Of a stretch of DNA of 64,000 nt, positions 26,784-35,345 are shown one piece after another. The DNA comes from Rothia sp. (in: high G+C Gram-positive bacteria). GTDB taxonomy: Bacteria > Actinomycetota > Actinomycetes > Actinomycetales > Micrococcaceae. The stretch spans positions 335,704-399,703 of the forward strand of contig JAUMWB010000003.1 of NCBI GenBank assembly GCA_030529845.1. The letters run 5' to 3'. The notes under the pieces are model-generated. The model did not search any database. It saw only the letters and a program-made list of their open reading frames with translations, and had not been told where the DNA came from. Made by a program: the position numbers and the translations under genes. The first letter of the stretch is position 1; the number at the start of each line of letters is the position of its first letter.

Positions 26784-28385
26784 TCAATTTTGATTAGAAA
26801 CCCAATGGTTTGGAGTTAGATTTGCTATCTCTGTCAAATGGTAAATAGGAACCCAGTCTGATTCTTTTTCCGGTCTTATTGCTCCAGGTTGAAGTGCATG
26901 TAGATGGATACCTTCAGGGAATATTTCCGCTTTAGAAGAAAGCACCTTTTTTATATCATCTAAATCAGAGCTGATAATCATTGCTTTTCTTGCCATCCCC
27001 CAATTTTCATCGTAATAACATGCTATAAAGTCATGTGTTGCTGGATTGAAAAGAAGTGACGGTATGCAATCATTTGTTCTTAATCTAGGTTTTTTATTTA
27101 TGTATTCCCGGTGCGAAGTGAAGTAATCTTTCCAGATGTTAAACCTTTTGCGAATTTCAACGTTTGCCTCATCTGCCGGGATAATAACTAGTTCCTGAAG
27201 CATTTTGAACTTCCCCCTGCTCTTCGCTCCCTTATCGCCAAGAATGTAGAATGCTGTTAGTGGGTGCTCAGAAATGACACTTGCTGCAGCGTCCGAAATA
27301 ATTTTTGTCAGGTCTCGAATTGAGATTAATGCATTAGTATAATCTTCTTCTGAGGGAATATATTCTGCATGGGCAATTTTATTTCTAATTTGTCGAATGT
27401 TCTTCTCCCAGGGGTCTATATCAGCCCTGCTAATCTTCAAAGCATCGTATACAACATCTAATCTCTGGGAGAAACTTCTATTCCAATCAGAAGATACTTC
27501 GCTGGGGAGCTTGGATTTTTCCCATTGCAGAAACAAGTAGATGTCATTAAAAAGTATTTCAGCAGCGGTTGCAAAAAGAAGTATGGCTGGTTTGTAAAGT
27601 CCATACTTTGTCCCTGTAAGTTCTCCTTCTCTAAGGGCATCCCAGTATGCTGATGTATACGAAGAGTATAATCTATTTATGTTCGACTTGAAATGAATAA
27701 TTTCATTTTCACTTAGAGATGTGCGACGCTCTCCCCAGTGGTAGTTTGATTTTTTATTTGGTACAACAGTGAATTTCCTTGAGATTTCAAACCCTTTATT
27801 TAATTGAGTTACTGAAATTGGTAACGCAGGAGGGAGCAGTTGAGGGGTTATTAAATGCGAAACGAAGCGTTGTCTAACTATATAGAAGTTAAGTTGAGTT
27901 TGCTGTATTAGTTTCATGCAGTTTGTTAATGCTGCCTCAATAAGATGTGAAATTTCACCTAACTGTGTAGGTTTCTTAAACTCTTGGAGTAGGTAAACTT
28001 CACTTCCATAATGACTGGAAGTCTTTAATTCAATATTTTTAAAAATTGAATCAATTTCTAAATCACTCAATGTTGCATATGTGGAAATCTCTAGGTTTAA
28101 TTCTGCTATTGATTTGTTGTGCCTGTCGCTGTTTAACTCTGGAAAAATTTCCTTGATTGGAGTGTCATTTATGGTGTTGGTGGTCTGAATACCCACGACG
28201 GGTATATCTGCATTTTGATTTAAATATTGAATTAACGGATGATATGATACATCGCCAATACAGATTGTAGATTTATCTTTTTCTTCAAGTGTTTCCCAGA
28301 TAAAAAATGAGGAGTGCTGCTCCTTCGGTGGTGATGGTATATCTGGTATCTCGACTGCTAGTCGTAAACGAATTGAATGCTTCAT
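26784..28385 (-). CDS. HEPN-domain protein, last gene of the putative defence operon
   Basis: 533-aa protein with no family I recognise over its full length. Residues about 235-370 look like a HEPN fold: helices with ATAAEILFNDIYLFLQ, then the motif R-N-K-I-A-H at 334-339 (Rx4H), the catalytic pair of HEPN ribonucleases. The flanking N-terminal 230 and C-terminal 160 residues are unassigned. No signal peptide or membrane segment is seen. GC content is only about 37-40 percent, far below the flanks, a sign of transfer. Its ATG directly follows the helicase stop, so it is translationally coupled. Effector RNase activity is an inference from the motif and from how HEPN proteins act in defence systems. 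Confidence 0.65.
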   Translation of the reverse strand: MKHSIRLRLAVEIPDIPSPPKEQHSSFFIWETLEEKDKSTICIGDVSYHPLIQYLNQNADIPVVGIQTTNTINDTPIKEIFPELNSDRHNKSIAELNLEISTYATLSDLEIDSIFKNIELKTSSHYGSEVYLLQEFKKPTQLGEISHLIEAALTNCMKLIQQTQLNFYIVRQRFVSHLITPQLLPPALPISVTQLNKGFEISRKFTVVPNKKSNYHWGERRTSLSENEIIHFKSNINRLYSSYTSAYWDALREGELTGTKYGLYKPAILLFATAAEILFNDIYLFLQWEKSKLPSEVSSDWNRSFSQRLDVVYDALKISRADIDPWEKNIRQIRNKIAHAEYIPSEEDYTNALISIRDLTKIISDAAASVISEHPLTAFYILGDKGAKSRGKFKMLQELVIIPADEANVEIRKRFNIWKDYFTSHREYINKKPRLRTNDCIPSLLFNPATHDFIACYYDENWGMARKAMIISSDLDDIKKVLSSKAEIFPEGIHLHALQPGAIRPEKESDWVPIYHLTEIANLTPNHWVSNQN

Positions 28386-30953
28386 CTAGTTTCCCTCATC
28401 CTCAATTGCCACTACTGTGTCGTACAGCCCTACTTGCCGGAGATCTTTGTGACTTCTGATCCCGGTGTACGAGAGTGAGGCGTCTTCATAGCGGCGGAAC
28501 GCAAAAACAGCCTGATTCATATGCACCGAATTGAAAACCCGCAAACTAACCAGCAACTCGAAGTCAGCAACGCTCAGGCCCGTAACTGTCTTAAACAAGT
28601 CCGGTTCTATCCTCGAAATGACATCCTGCAGGGTGTTCTCGCGGAAATCGGTGAGATACATGAAAGCAGGAATGCGAGTTGCAAACTTGATGAGCTTTTC
28701 TTGAATCTTCCTTCGCTTATCTTTATATTCTTTCTCTTCCGCAGACAGCTTCTTCTTCTCGCGTGCAGACAAGGAAGCACCTTTAGACTTCTTCGTCTCA
28801 GAAACCTTGTCACTCTTATTAACTACAGTTTCAATGACATCAGTTCCCAAGGCACGGAAGCCCTCAATCTGCATGATAGCTTCCATAGCGGCCTCACTAT
28901 TCATGACCCTACGAAGCGTCGCATTATCAACATTTACCAAAACAGCTGACTCCCATTTACGAGCCAAAAGCGTCGCAGAGGTACCAGCCATAGCAATATC
29001 AAGAATGCTCCCAGCATCAATCTGAGTCATTTTCGCACCGTCATAGGCAAGCACGGGCAAAAACTTAACCAACTCAGCCACCGAATTCTCAGGGTTAGAC
29101 TCTGACGGGTTCAGCTTTTGGCCATACTCAGCTATCTGACGCAAAGCCCGCGTCGGTGCAAAATCAAAGACAAAAGCAACAGGCTTCAAGATATCTTCTC
29201 TGCTGGGATCATCACCATCAGGATTCCTAATTGACCAGGGCGATTGAACCCGGAAAGCAGCCTGAAAATATGTTTCAGGGCTCGACAAGTTCCTCAACAT
29301 TAAAATCGAAGACCATTGCTTAACCGTCACACCCGTGGTGAGCTTTCCACACGATAGCGTAATCGTCTTAGAGCTATAACCATCACCAATAGCGTTACGA
29401 ACGGGCGGTAAAGCCTCAACACCTACCCCAGCTTCGGCACCAGCAACAACCAAAACCTGATAATCATGCCAGTAGGTATTGTGCCTGGCCTTCAGAAGCC
29501 TAGCCATAGCATGACAAGCTGAAACATTAGGCAGGAACCAGAATGAATGCTGTAGATATGGTAAGAGTCTAACGTCGGCGTAGGGGAAAGGCGGACGAGA
29601 ACCTGAACGGAGAGCGTCTAGCTGAGTTGGTGCATGTTCACCACGAATCAGGTCTAACCATTTCTGCACATCTGATTCATGCACAAACCTAGCCTCAGCC
29701 CCGGTTCCTGTTGTTTCAAAGAAACTGTTGAGGTCGAACTCGTCAAACTCACCTTGACTTGCAATCGATAGAATATCGTCAGGCATTTGGTAGGTCATCA
29801 GGCGCATTTCAGGCAGGGAACCGTAGGGATTAAACTCGCCAGGGTGCTCCTGTTCCCAATCAATTTTCGCCTGTTGCTCATCGGTGTAGGTCCAGTTAAA
29901 GATTTGCTCTTCGATGAACTCACCACTGGTTAGAGCTTTAAAAGGTGTACCTGAGAGGTAAAGGTACGCCCTGGTTGTAATAGGTAGGAAGTCCTCTTCG
30001 GAATTGTTGAGTTCATCTAGTTCTTCGTCAAAAGTCCTAAGCGAGTCGTGAAATTCAGCCTTAAATTCTGCCTGACGTTCTTTGGCTTCTTCGCCTTCGA
30101 AAAGTTCCTTTGCTTTATCACGCCAGGCACCGAAATGGTACTCGTCAAAAATAACAAGGTCCCAGTTAATGGTGTGGAGCCACTCATTTTTAGCTTTGAT
30201 GAGCCCTGTTGCCCTGTCTCGGCCCATTAGGTCTTGGAAAGACCCAAAATATACGAGTGGCCGTGAGGGGTCGTATTCTTCCTGGGCGGCTTTTCTCGAC
30301 GCGTTGAGGTATTGCCATCCCTCAAAATCAATGTGAGATTCAAGGTCCTCTTGCCAGGCTGACTGTACTGCTGGTTTGAAGGTAACAACCAGAACGCGCT
30401 GGGCATTCATTTTTTGGGCCAGCTTATAAGCGGTAAAGGTTTTACCGAAACGCATTTTGGCGTTCCACAGGAATCGGGGCGTAACATCTGGTTCTTCGTG
30501 CCAGAGTGAAAAATAGTAATCGTAGGTAAAATCTACGGCACGTTGTTGTTCGGGGCGGAGCCCAAAAGTTTGGTGGCGCTTACCTGAAAAGACCTGGCCT
30601 AAACGGATTTCCTCAATGGTTGTTAATACATCGGCAACTGTGCAGCGAACCCACTCACGCGACGACCCAATAGCGGGATTATCGAACCCTTTAGCCTTGA
30701 GATGGGTAATGACATCTCTATCCTTGAAAAGACTGCCATCCTGATGCTCTGCTAGGACATCTATGTGGAGGGTGTACTCCTGCTGCATTTGCCCTTGAGA
30801 CTGTCGAATACGGTCATTGACATCTGCCTGGGTGGTCTGGCCAATCTTGATGAGACCCTCATAACCAGTAGGAGGGTTATTCGGTGTCCAAGCGTAGACC
30901 TTGAGACGGGCTGAGGGCTTTTCAGGGAGGAGCGCTTCAATCTTTTGACTCAC
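28386..30953 (-). CDS. GIY-YIG (T5orf172-like) plus DEAD/DEAH helicase fusion
   Basis: 855-aa fusion. Residues about 15-115 resemble a T5orf172/GIY-YIG nuclease domain: GYEGLIKIGQT, then the arginine of VNDRIRQSQ and the closing SREWV. The usual catalytic Glu position appears as Asp in KDRDVITHL. From residue 125 an SF2 helicase/translocase follows: Walker A NAKMRFGKT (164-172), Walker B FDEYH (269-273), motif III LSGTPF, and a motif VI-like YFQAAFRVQSP. A basic, Lys-rich segment lies near residue 730. This is the restriction-translocase type of subunit. The ATG overlaps the upstream methylase stop by ATGA. Confidence 0.8.
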   Translation of the reverse strand: MSQKIEALLPEKPSARLKVYAWTPNNPPTGYEGLIKIGQTTQADVNDRIRQSQGQMQQEYTLHIDVLAEHQDGSLFKDRDVITHLKAKGFDNPAIGSSREWVRCTVADVLTTIEEIRLGQVFSGKRHQTFGLRPEQQRAVDFTYDYYFSLWHEEPDVTPRFLWNAKMRFGKTFTAYKLAQKMNAQRVLVVTFKPAVQSAWQEDLESHIDFEGWQYLNASRKAAQEEYDPSRPLVYFGSFQDLMGRDRATGLIKAKNEWLHTINWDLVIFDEYHFGAWRDKAKELFEGEEAKERQAEFKAEFHDSLRTFDEELDELNNSEEDFLPITTRAYLYLSGTPFKALTSGEFIEEQIFNWTYTDEQQAKIDWEQEHPGEFNPYGSLPEMRLMTYQMPDDILSIASQGEFDEFDLNSFFETTGTGAEARFVHESDVQKWLDLIRGEHAPTQLDALRSGSRPPFPYADVRLLPYLQHSFWFLPNVSACHAMARLLKARHNTYWHDYQVLVVAGAEAGVGVEALPPVRNAIGDGYSSKTITLSCGKLTTGVTVKQWSSILMLRNLSSPETYFQAAFRVQSPWSIRNPDGDDPSREDILKPVAFVFDFAPTRALRQIAEYGQKLNPSESNPENSVAELVKFLPVLAYDGAKMTQIDAGSILDIAMAGTSATLLARKWESAVLVNVDNATLRRVMNSEAAMEAIMQIEGFRALGTDVIETVVNKSDKVSETKKSKGASLSAREKKKLSAEEKEYKDKRRKIQEKLIKFATRIPAFMYLTDFRENTLQDVISRIEPDLFKTVTGLSVADFELLVSLRVFNSVHMNQAVFAFRRYEDASLSYTGIRSHKDLRQVGLYDTVVAIEDEGN

Positions 30954-32575
30954 AGCAGCTCTTCCTCCATGGGACGAACAACAGACTGGATATAGGAGAT
31001 TTCTTCATCCGTTAGTCCATATTTGATATATAGGTCTTCATCTGTCCAGATACGGTCCCAGGCCTGTAATGGAACGAAGCCATATACGTTCTTTGAAGCA
31101 TGTTGAGCTACTTTGCGTAATGAAACAAGAAAGCGTGCAAACTGGGTTCTGAGATATGAAGCTAAGCTTTTTGCTTCATCTTCTGATTCAAAGTGACCAG
31201 CAACTAGATAAGTCTCGGTGCATGCAGAATCAGGTCCTGCAATAATAGGGCGAGAAAGGAACATCGTTTCGACGGCAGCACTAGTCCCTTGCACACCTGT
31301 CATCAAGACCTTCCACTGGTCAATCCAGTCTTGATTAGATGGAATCTCATTTCTTTCTATCCAGCTAATACGTTGGGAACCAAAAAGAGTGATAGGGGAT
31401 TCCATTCCCTTTGAATGCGCGTTTCCATGAACGTAAGTTCGTAGACCGAAAGGCTTTTGACTAGAAACCATTTTGTCCATGGTTTCTTCTTCGACGGCCT
31501 GTACCTTTTCGAGAATAGAAACCGCCTGATTAGATCTCACCAATACATCAAACTGGTCAAGGTACCGCTCGACAGGTTCACCTGTGGGCTTACCGTCCCA
31601 AATAGTCTGAACGCTACACTTACCGTCATGATTCTTATCCCAGAGGAAGTAGGAAACGCCGCCACGAATCTTAACCCCGGGGAAGGCCTCATAGAGTTTG
31701 GGATAGTCTACGAGTGCTTTTATACGGTGGTCGGTCAGCATTTTTTGCCGGTACTCATCTAAGCCCTTACCACCAGCAAACCACCGTGACGGGGTAATAA
31801 AGACCGCATACTTTGGATCAAGCTCTAGGGCCTTCTCAACAAAGTGCTGGTAGATAGGAGAAGCTGAAGCCCCATGCCCACCATCTGAGAGCTGGTAAGG
31901 CGGGTTGCCAATCACGACGTCAAACTGCATATCTTCTCCAAAAATCTTTCTAATCAGTGTTCGAGGTTCATTTGTGTGTATAAAAGCGTAGGCATGGGAT
32001 TCAAAGGCATCACCTCTGCTATATTCCGCTTCGTTAGCCCCACAGAAAGAACAGCGTCTATTGACGTAGGTGTACTTCTTTGTCTTAGCGCTTTTGCGAC
32101 TGATTAGCTTCTTCTTCCCACCAGCCCAAGTGTGCTCTATCCGCTCAAACCAGATATTGCCGTCATCAGTCTCAAAAGCAGTGCAAATTGAATGTTTCTT
32201 CGAGGCCCACTTGGAACAATAAACACTACGCCGGGCTATTAGAGCCGTTATCTCAGTAATCGCTATCCCGTAGACCTGGCGGGTCAAAATATGATTGACC
32301 CTTTCTTGAACATCGGGAATTTTGTCTTCGAGCCCCTTTACCAGGCGTGACGTAATTTCACGCAAGAAGACCCCTGACTTCGTGAAAGGGTCCAAAAATT
32401 TCACATCAGGATTAGACCAAATATCCTCACCAAAACGCTCCTCCCAGGAGCGAGCCACCTGATCGAGCATGGCAATAGCCAAAGAGGGCGGAGTGAAAAC
32501 CTCGTCGTTTGAGAGGTTTGCTATGCAGGTCAAAACATCAGGGTTATGGCCCCTTAACAGATTGTTTTCTGTCAT
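30950..32575 (-). CDS. Eco57I-type adenine-N6 DNA methyltransferase
   Basis: 541-aa modification subunit. An SAM-binding motif I is seen at LDPFTKSGVFLREI (residues 61-74) and the catalytic motif IV NPPY at 224-227 in DVVIGNPPYQLSD, both typical of Eco57I/type I-III N6-adenine methylases. Between them lies an insertion with Cys pairs (C120, C131, and CSFC at 175-178) that could bind zinc. The C-terminal half (about 300-541) probably recognises DNA. The start is directly next to the stop of the upstream methyltransferase-fold gene, and the 3' end overlaps the helicase ATG. The GC content is below the core genome. Confidence 0.85.
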   Translation of the reverse strand: MTENNLLRGHNPDVLTCIANLSNDEVFTPPSLAIAMLDQVARSWEERFGEDIWSNPDVKFLDPFTKSGVFLREITSRLVKGLEDKIPDVQERVNHILTRQVYGIAITEITALIARRSVYCSKWASKKHSICTAFETDDGNIWFERIEHTWAGGKKKLISRKSAKTKKYTYVNRRCSFCGANEAEYSRGDAFESHAYAFIHTNEPRTLIRKIFGEDMQFDVVIGNPPYQLSDGGHGASASPIYQHFVEKALELDPKYAVFITPSRWFAGGKGLDEYRQKMLTDHRIKALVDYPKLYEAFPGVKIRGGVSYFLWDKNHDGKCSVQTIWDGKPTGEPVERYLDQFDVLVRSNQAVSILEKVQAVEEETMDKMVSSQKPFGLRTYVHGNAHSKGMESPITLFGSQRISWIERNEIPSNQDWIDQWKVLMTGVQGTSAAVETMFLSRPIIAGPDSACTETYLVAGHFESEDEAKSLASYLRTQFARFLVSLRKVAQHASKNVYGFVPLQAWDRIWTDEDLYIKYGLTDEEISYIQSVVRPMEEELL

Positions 32576-33247
32576 CTATCTGTCCAGTTCTGCTATCTGC
32601 TTGACTGTCATTGGCTTGTGGGTGTGCACCGGATCAAAAATACTCTCTGCCTCAAGCTCCCCAAACAGACTATCTGTATGCTCATTACCTTGAGCAAGGT
32701 TCTTGCCCCTGGCAAGGTTCTCGAAAGAAAAATCTCGGCGCTGAAACTTACCCTTAGTCAGGTAGCCCCACTCAGGAAAAATTATCGCTTTGCCGTTGGG
32801 CCTGAGCAGGGTGAGAGCGTCAGCTTGCACAATATTGACATCCAGAACCTTACGAGCTGCTTTACCCCATTCGGGGGTGCTACTGTCATTGATAAAAGCG
32901 TCAAAGATACTAGCCAGGTTCTCACGGCATATTTGGGCATTATCTTCAAGCAACTCGATACCGTATATGCACATCAGTCCGAGTAGGGCGTAGTGTCGGC
33001 GTTCAAACTCATTTTTGCCGTAACGGTCCTGAACAGTTGCTAATTTTCGGAGTAGCACTTGCACCAGAAAGTTGCCTTCACCGCAGGCTGGTTCCAGGAA
33101 CCGTGAGTCGATACGTTCAGATTCATCTTTGACAAGGTTGAGCATTGCCTCAACGATATGAGCAGGTGTAAACACTTCACCATGGTCGGCAACTCGTTGT
33201 TTAGATTTAACGAGGAGCTCTTCCTTGAGATCAGCAGAATCTGCCAT
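32576..33247 (-). CDS. Methyltransferase-fold protein lacking the catalytic NPPY motif
   Basis: 223-aa protein that starts like an N6-adenine methylase: VADHGEVFTPAHIVEAML, then motif I RFLEPACGEGNFLVQVLL and a YGIELLEDNAQICRENL strand-helix. Where NPPY is expected (after VNIVQADALTLL) it reads IIFPEWGYLTKGKFQRRDFS instead, and the protein soon ends. It can probably bind SAM or act as a partner of the next methylase but should not methylate alone. ATG 33247 has AAGGCGG 6 bases upstream; a GTG at 33307 in frame is less well supported. It is the first gene of the operon. Confidence 0.7.
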   Translation of the reverse strand: MADSADLKEELLVKSKQRVADHGEVFTPAHIVEAMLNLVKDESERIDSRFLEPACGEGNFLVQVLLRKLATVQDRYGKNEFERRHYALLGLMCIYGIELLEDNAQICRENLASIFDAFINDSSTPEWGKAARKVLDVNIVQADALTLLRPNGKAIIFPEWGYLTKGKFQRRDFSFENLARGKNLAQGNEHTDSLFGELEAESIFDPVHTHKPMTVKQIAELDR

Positions 33248-33416
33248 GATGTACCGCCTTGCAGTTATCGTCCGAACGGGGGCGCTCTTATCGAGACTAT
33301 CTACCACCCCTCAACATCATAACTTTTCGCTTACCAATTCGTTATCCCCATAAGCTGATACCTCAACTCAGATGGGCGTAAGCAATGCCTTGCTAGCAGC
33401 TACACGACATGAGAGG

Positions 33417-33641
33417 TTAATTCCCTTTAACCTGAGCCACCGACCGCCGCAACATGCTCACATTGGCCTCGGAATACAAAGAATCAAGCGACACCTCAAA
33501 AGGAATCCTCTGCTCCCTCACCATCTTCCTTGCAAACATGGAGAAAGCATCAGAAACCGTAATTCCCAGCTCCTGACACAAGACCTCAAAGTCCCTCTTA
33601 GTCTGCTCATCCAACTTCACCTCTACCGCAGACATCACCAC
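33417..33641 (-). CDS. RelB/DinJ-family antitoxin, apparently without its toxin
   Basis: 74-aa ribbon-helix-helix protein. The pattern VEVKLDEQTKRDFEVLCQEL followed by GITVSDAFSMFARKMVREQR and IPFEVSLD is that of RelB/DinJ antitoxins. GTG 33641 has GAGGAGGG 7 bases upstream. In complete modules a RelE/YafQ toxin gene follows; only 110 bp separate this stop from the defence operon, and no toxin-like frame is present there. It may be a remnant, or it may protect against a toxin elsewhere in the genome. Confidence 0.75.
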   Translation of the reverse strand: MVMSAVEVKLDEQTKRDFEVLCQELGITVSDAFSMFARKMVREQRIPFEVSLDSLYSEANVSMLRRSVAQVKGN

Positions 33642-33856
33642 AACAAAGCCCTCCTCAAACTCAGCCTATATTCACTGTAAGGCTTACCCAGATAAGACTG
33701 AAGACCAGCATGTCATTGTCTCAGGCTTACTCCCACCCCACCGCGTCCTTCCCCACAAACCGCTAGAAAGAGGTCTTGCAGGCTGCCCCAATTCGGTGCG
33801 CTCTTACACGGTCGCGCGCTCCCGTCCGCACACCTCATCGTGCGACAATAGAACCT

Positions 33857-34792
33857 ATGGACTTCAAAGAACGCCTCAGCACCCCCGTCGTCATGGAAAA
33901 CCCCCAGGCAGACCGCGTCAAAGACATCGCCAAACTTGCCACCCGGTCAGCCCGCACTAAGACCGGGCACTTCCTGGTCGAGGGGCCGCAGGCGGTCCGC
34001 GAAGCCCTCAAAGCCCACCAGGTCAAGCCTCTGCTTGATGCCGTCTACATCACTGAACGCGCCTTCGACCGCCACCCCGACATCGTCGACCTTCTCGAAG
34101 AAGCCCACGGCAGCCCCACCCCCGAGCCCGGCCGTAAGGTCTTCATGCGCATGGTGACCGAGCCCGTCCTCGCGGCCATGGCCGAATCCGTCAGCCCTCA
34201 GGGCATTATCGCCGTTGCCTTCCAGAATGATATTGCCCCCTCCGACATCTGGGGCGAGGGCGCCATCAACCCCAAGCTCATCGCCGTCCTGGCTCGCGTG
34301 CAAGATCCCGGCAATGCCGGCACCATCCTGCGGGCCGCCGACGCCGCCGGTGCTGACCTCATCGTCACCACCAAGGGCGCAGTTGACCTCTACAACCCCA
34401 AGGCCGTGCGCTCCACCGCAGGCTCCCTCTTCCACGTGCCCGTGATCCAGGGCATCGACCTTGAAGACTTCGCCGAGGACGCCAAAGCTCAGGGCATCGG
34501 CGTCCTTGCAGCGGACGGCTACGGCCGGGTCTCCCTCGATGATCTCCAAGACGCCGCCTTCGCCCTGCGCAATGGCGTCGAACCCCGCAAGAAGGTCAAA
34601 TACGACCTGGCCAAGCCCACCATGTGGCTCTTCGGCAACGAGGCGGCTGGCCTGAGCGATGAAGAGAAGGCTGCTGCCTCCCTGCGCGTGGCCGTTCCCC
34701 TACGCGGGGCAGCCGAATCGCTAAACGTCGGCATGGCAGCTGGCGTCTGCCTCTTCGCTTCCTCCCTGGCCCAGAACCGCAAGGGCGACTAG
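33857..34792 (+). CDS. TrmH/SpoU-family RNA 2'-O-methyltransferase
   Basis: 311-aa SPOUT enzyme. Motif 1 is in PGNAGTILRAADAAGADLIV, motif 2 is LFGNEAAGLSDEE, and motif 3 is VPLRGAAESLNVGMAAG, the knot that binds SAM. An N-terminal substrate-binding domain includes GHFLVEGPQAVREAL. In Actinobacteria this gene usually lies between rplT and pheS, as an rRNA methyltransferase (TsnR/RlmB-like). ATG 33857 has no Shine-Dalgarno site, but GACAAT lies 7 bases upstream, suggesting a leaderless mRNA. The stop overlaps the NUDIX GTG by one base. Confidence 0.9.
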   Translation: MDFKERLSTPVVMENPQADRVKDIAKLATRSARTKTGHFLVEGPQAVREALKAHQVKPLLDAVYITERAFDRHPDIVDLLEEAHGSPTPEPGRKVFMRMVTEPVLAAMAESVSPQGIIAVAFQNDIAPSDIWGEGAINPKLIAVLARVQDPGNAGTILRAADAAGADLIVTTKGAVDLYNPKAVRSTAGSLFHVPVIQGIDLEDFAEDAKAQGIGVLAADGYGRVSLDDLQDAAFALRNGVEPRKKVKYDLAKPTMWLFGNEAAGLSDEEKAAASLRVAVPLRGAAESLNVGMAAGVCLFASSLAQNRKGD

Positions 34793-35235
34793 TGGGGGAG
34801 CAGCCTACTGTTGTCTACCCGGTGCAGGTGGTCGGGGCGGCTATCGTCGATTCTTTGACCAGCCCTACTCGTCTGCTGGTGGGTCAGCGCTCGGCTCCTC
34901 CGGCGCTGGCGGGCCTCTGGGAGTTCCCCGGCGGCAAGGTCGAACCCGATGAAGCCTGCGAGGATGCCCTGCTGCGCGAGCTTCGTGAAGAACTCGGCAT
35001 TACTGCTAGGCTCGGTGCCGAAATCACCGGCCCCCACACCCAGGGCTGGGTGCTGAACGAGAAAGCTGCTATGCGGGTCTGGTGGGCAGAAATTACGGAC
35101 GGACGCGCCACCGCCCTGCAAGACCACGCCGAGTTGCGCTGGGTTCCGCTCGATGCCACGGTACTGGAGTTGCCCTGGATCCCCGCTGACTTTCCCATCG
35201 TTATGGAGCTGCTGGCGGGCGTCCGTGCCGCTTAA
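34792..35235 (+). CDS. NUDIX hydrolase, MutT-like
   Basis: 147-aa NUDIX enzyme. The NUDIX box G-x5-E-x7-R-E-x2-E-E-x-G is complete: GGKVEPDEACEDALL then RELREELGI. The N-terminal VVGAAIVDS and WEFPGGK strand, plus a final domain with LRWVPLDATVLELPWIPAD, resemble MutT/8-oxo-dGTP diphosphatases. Substrate assignment remains open. GTG 34792 overlaps the upstream TAG by one base, so the two genes are co-translated. Confidence 0.87.
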   Translation: MGEQPTVVYPVQVVGAAIVDSLTSPTRLLVGQRSAPPALAGLWEFPGGKVEPDEACEDALLRELREELGITARLGAEITGPHTQGWVLNEKAAMRVWWAEITDGRATALQDHAELRWVPLDATVLELPWIPADFPIVMELLAGVRAA

Positions 35236-35345
35236 GCTATAGTGAAGCGTCATAGAACTCGCCTCCAGCAGAAAAATAAGGTGTCTGACTCTCATCTCAG
35301 GTATAGTGTGTAGCGCGCGACACATTTTTACATGGAGGTATAGAT

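Noticed and set aside
28521-28949. 142-codon plus-strand frame opposite the helicase gene
   Set aside because: Lies within the strongly supported helicase frame; its translation has no recognisable domain.
33308-33416. Short toxin gene partnering the RelB/DinJ antitoxin
   Set aside because: Only about 110 bp, with stops in all frames and no RelE-like residues.
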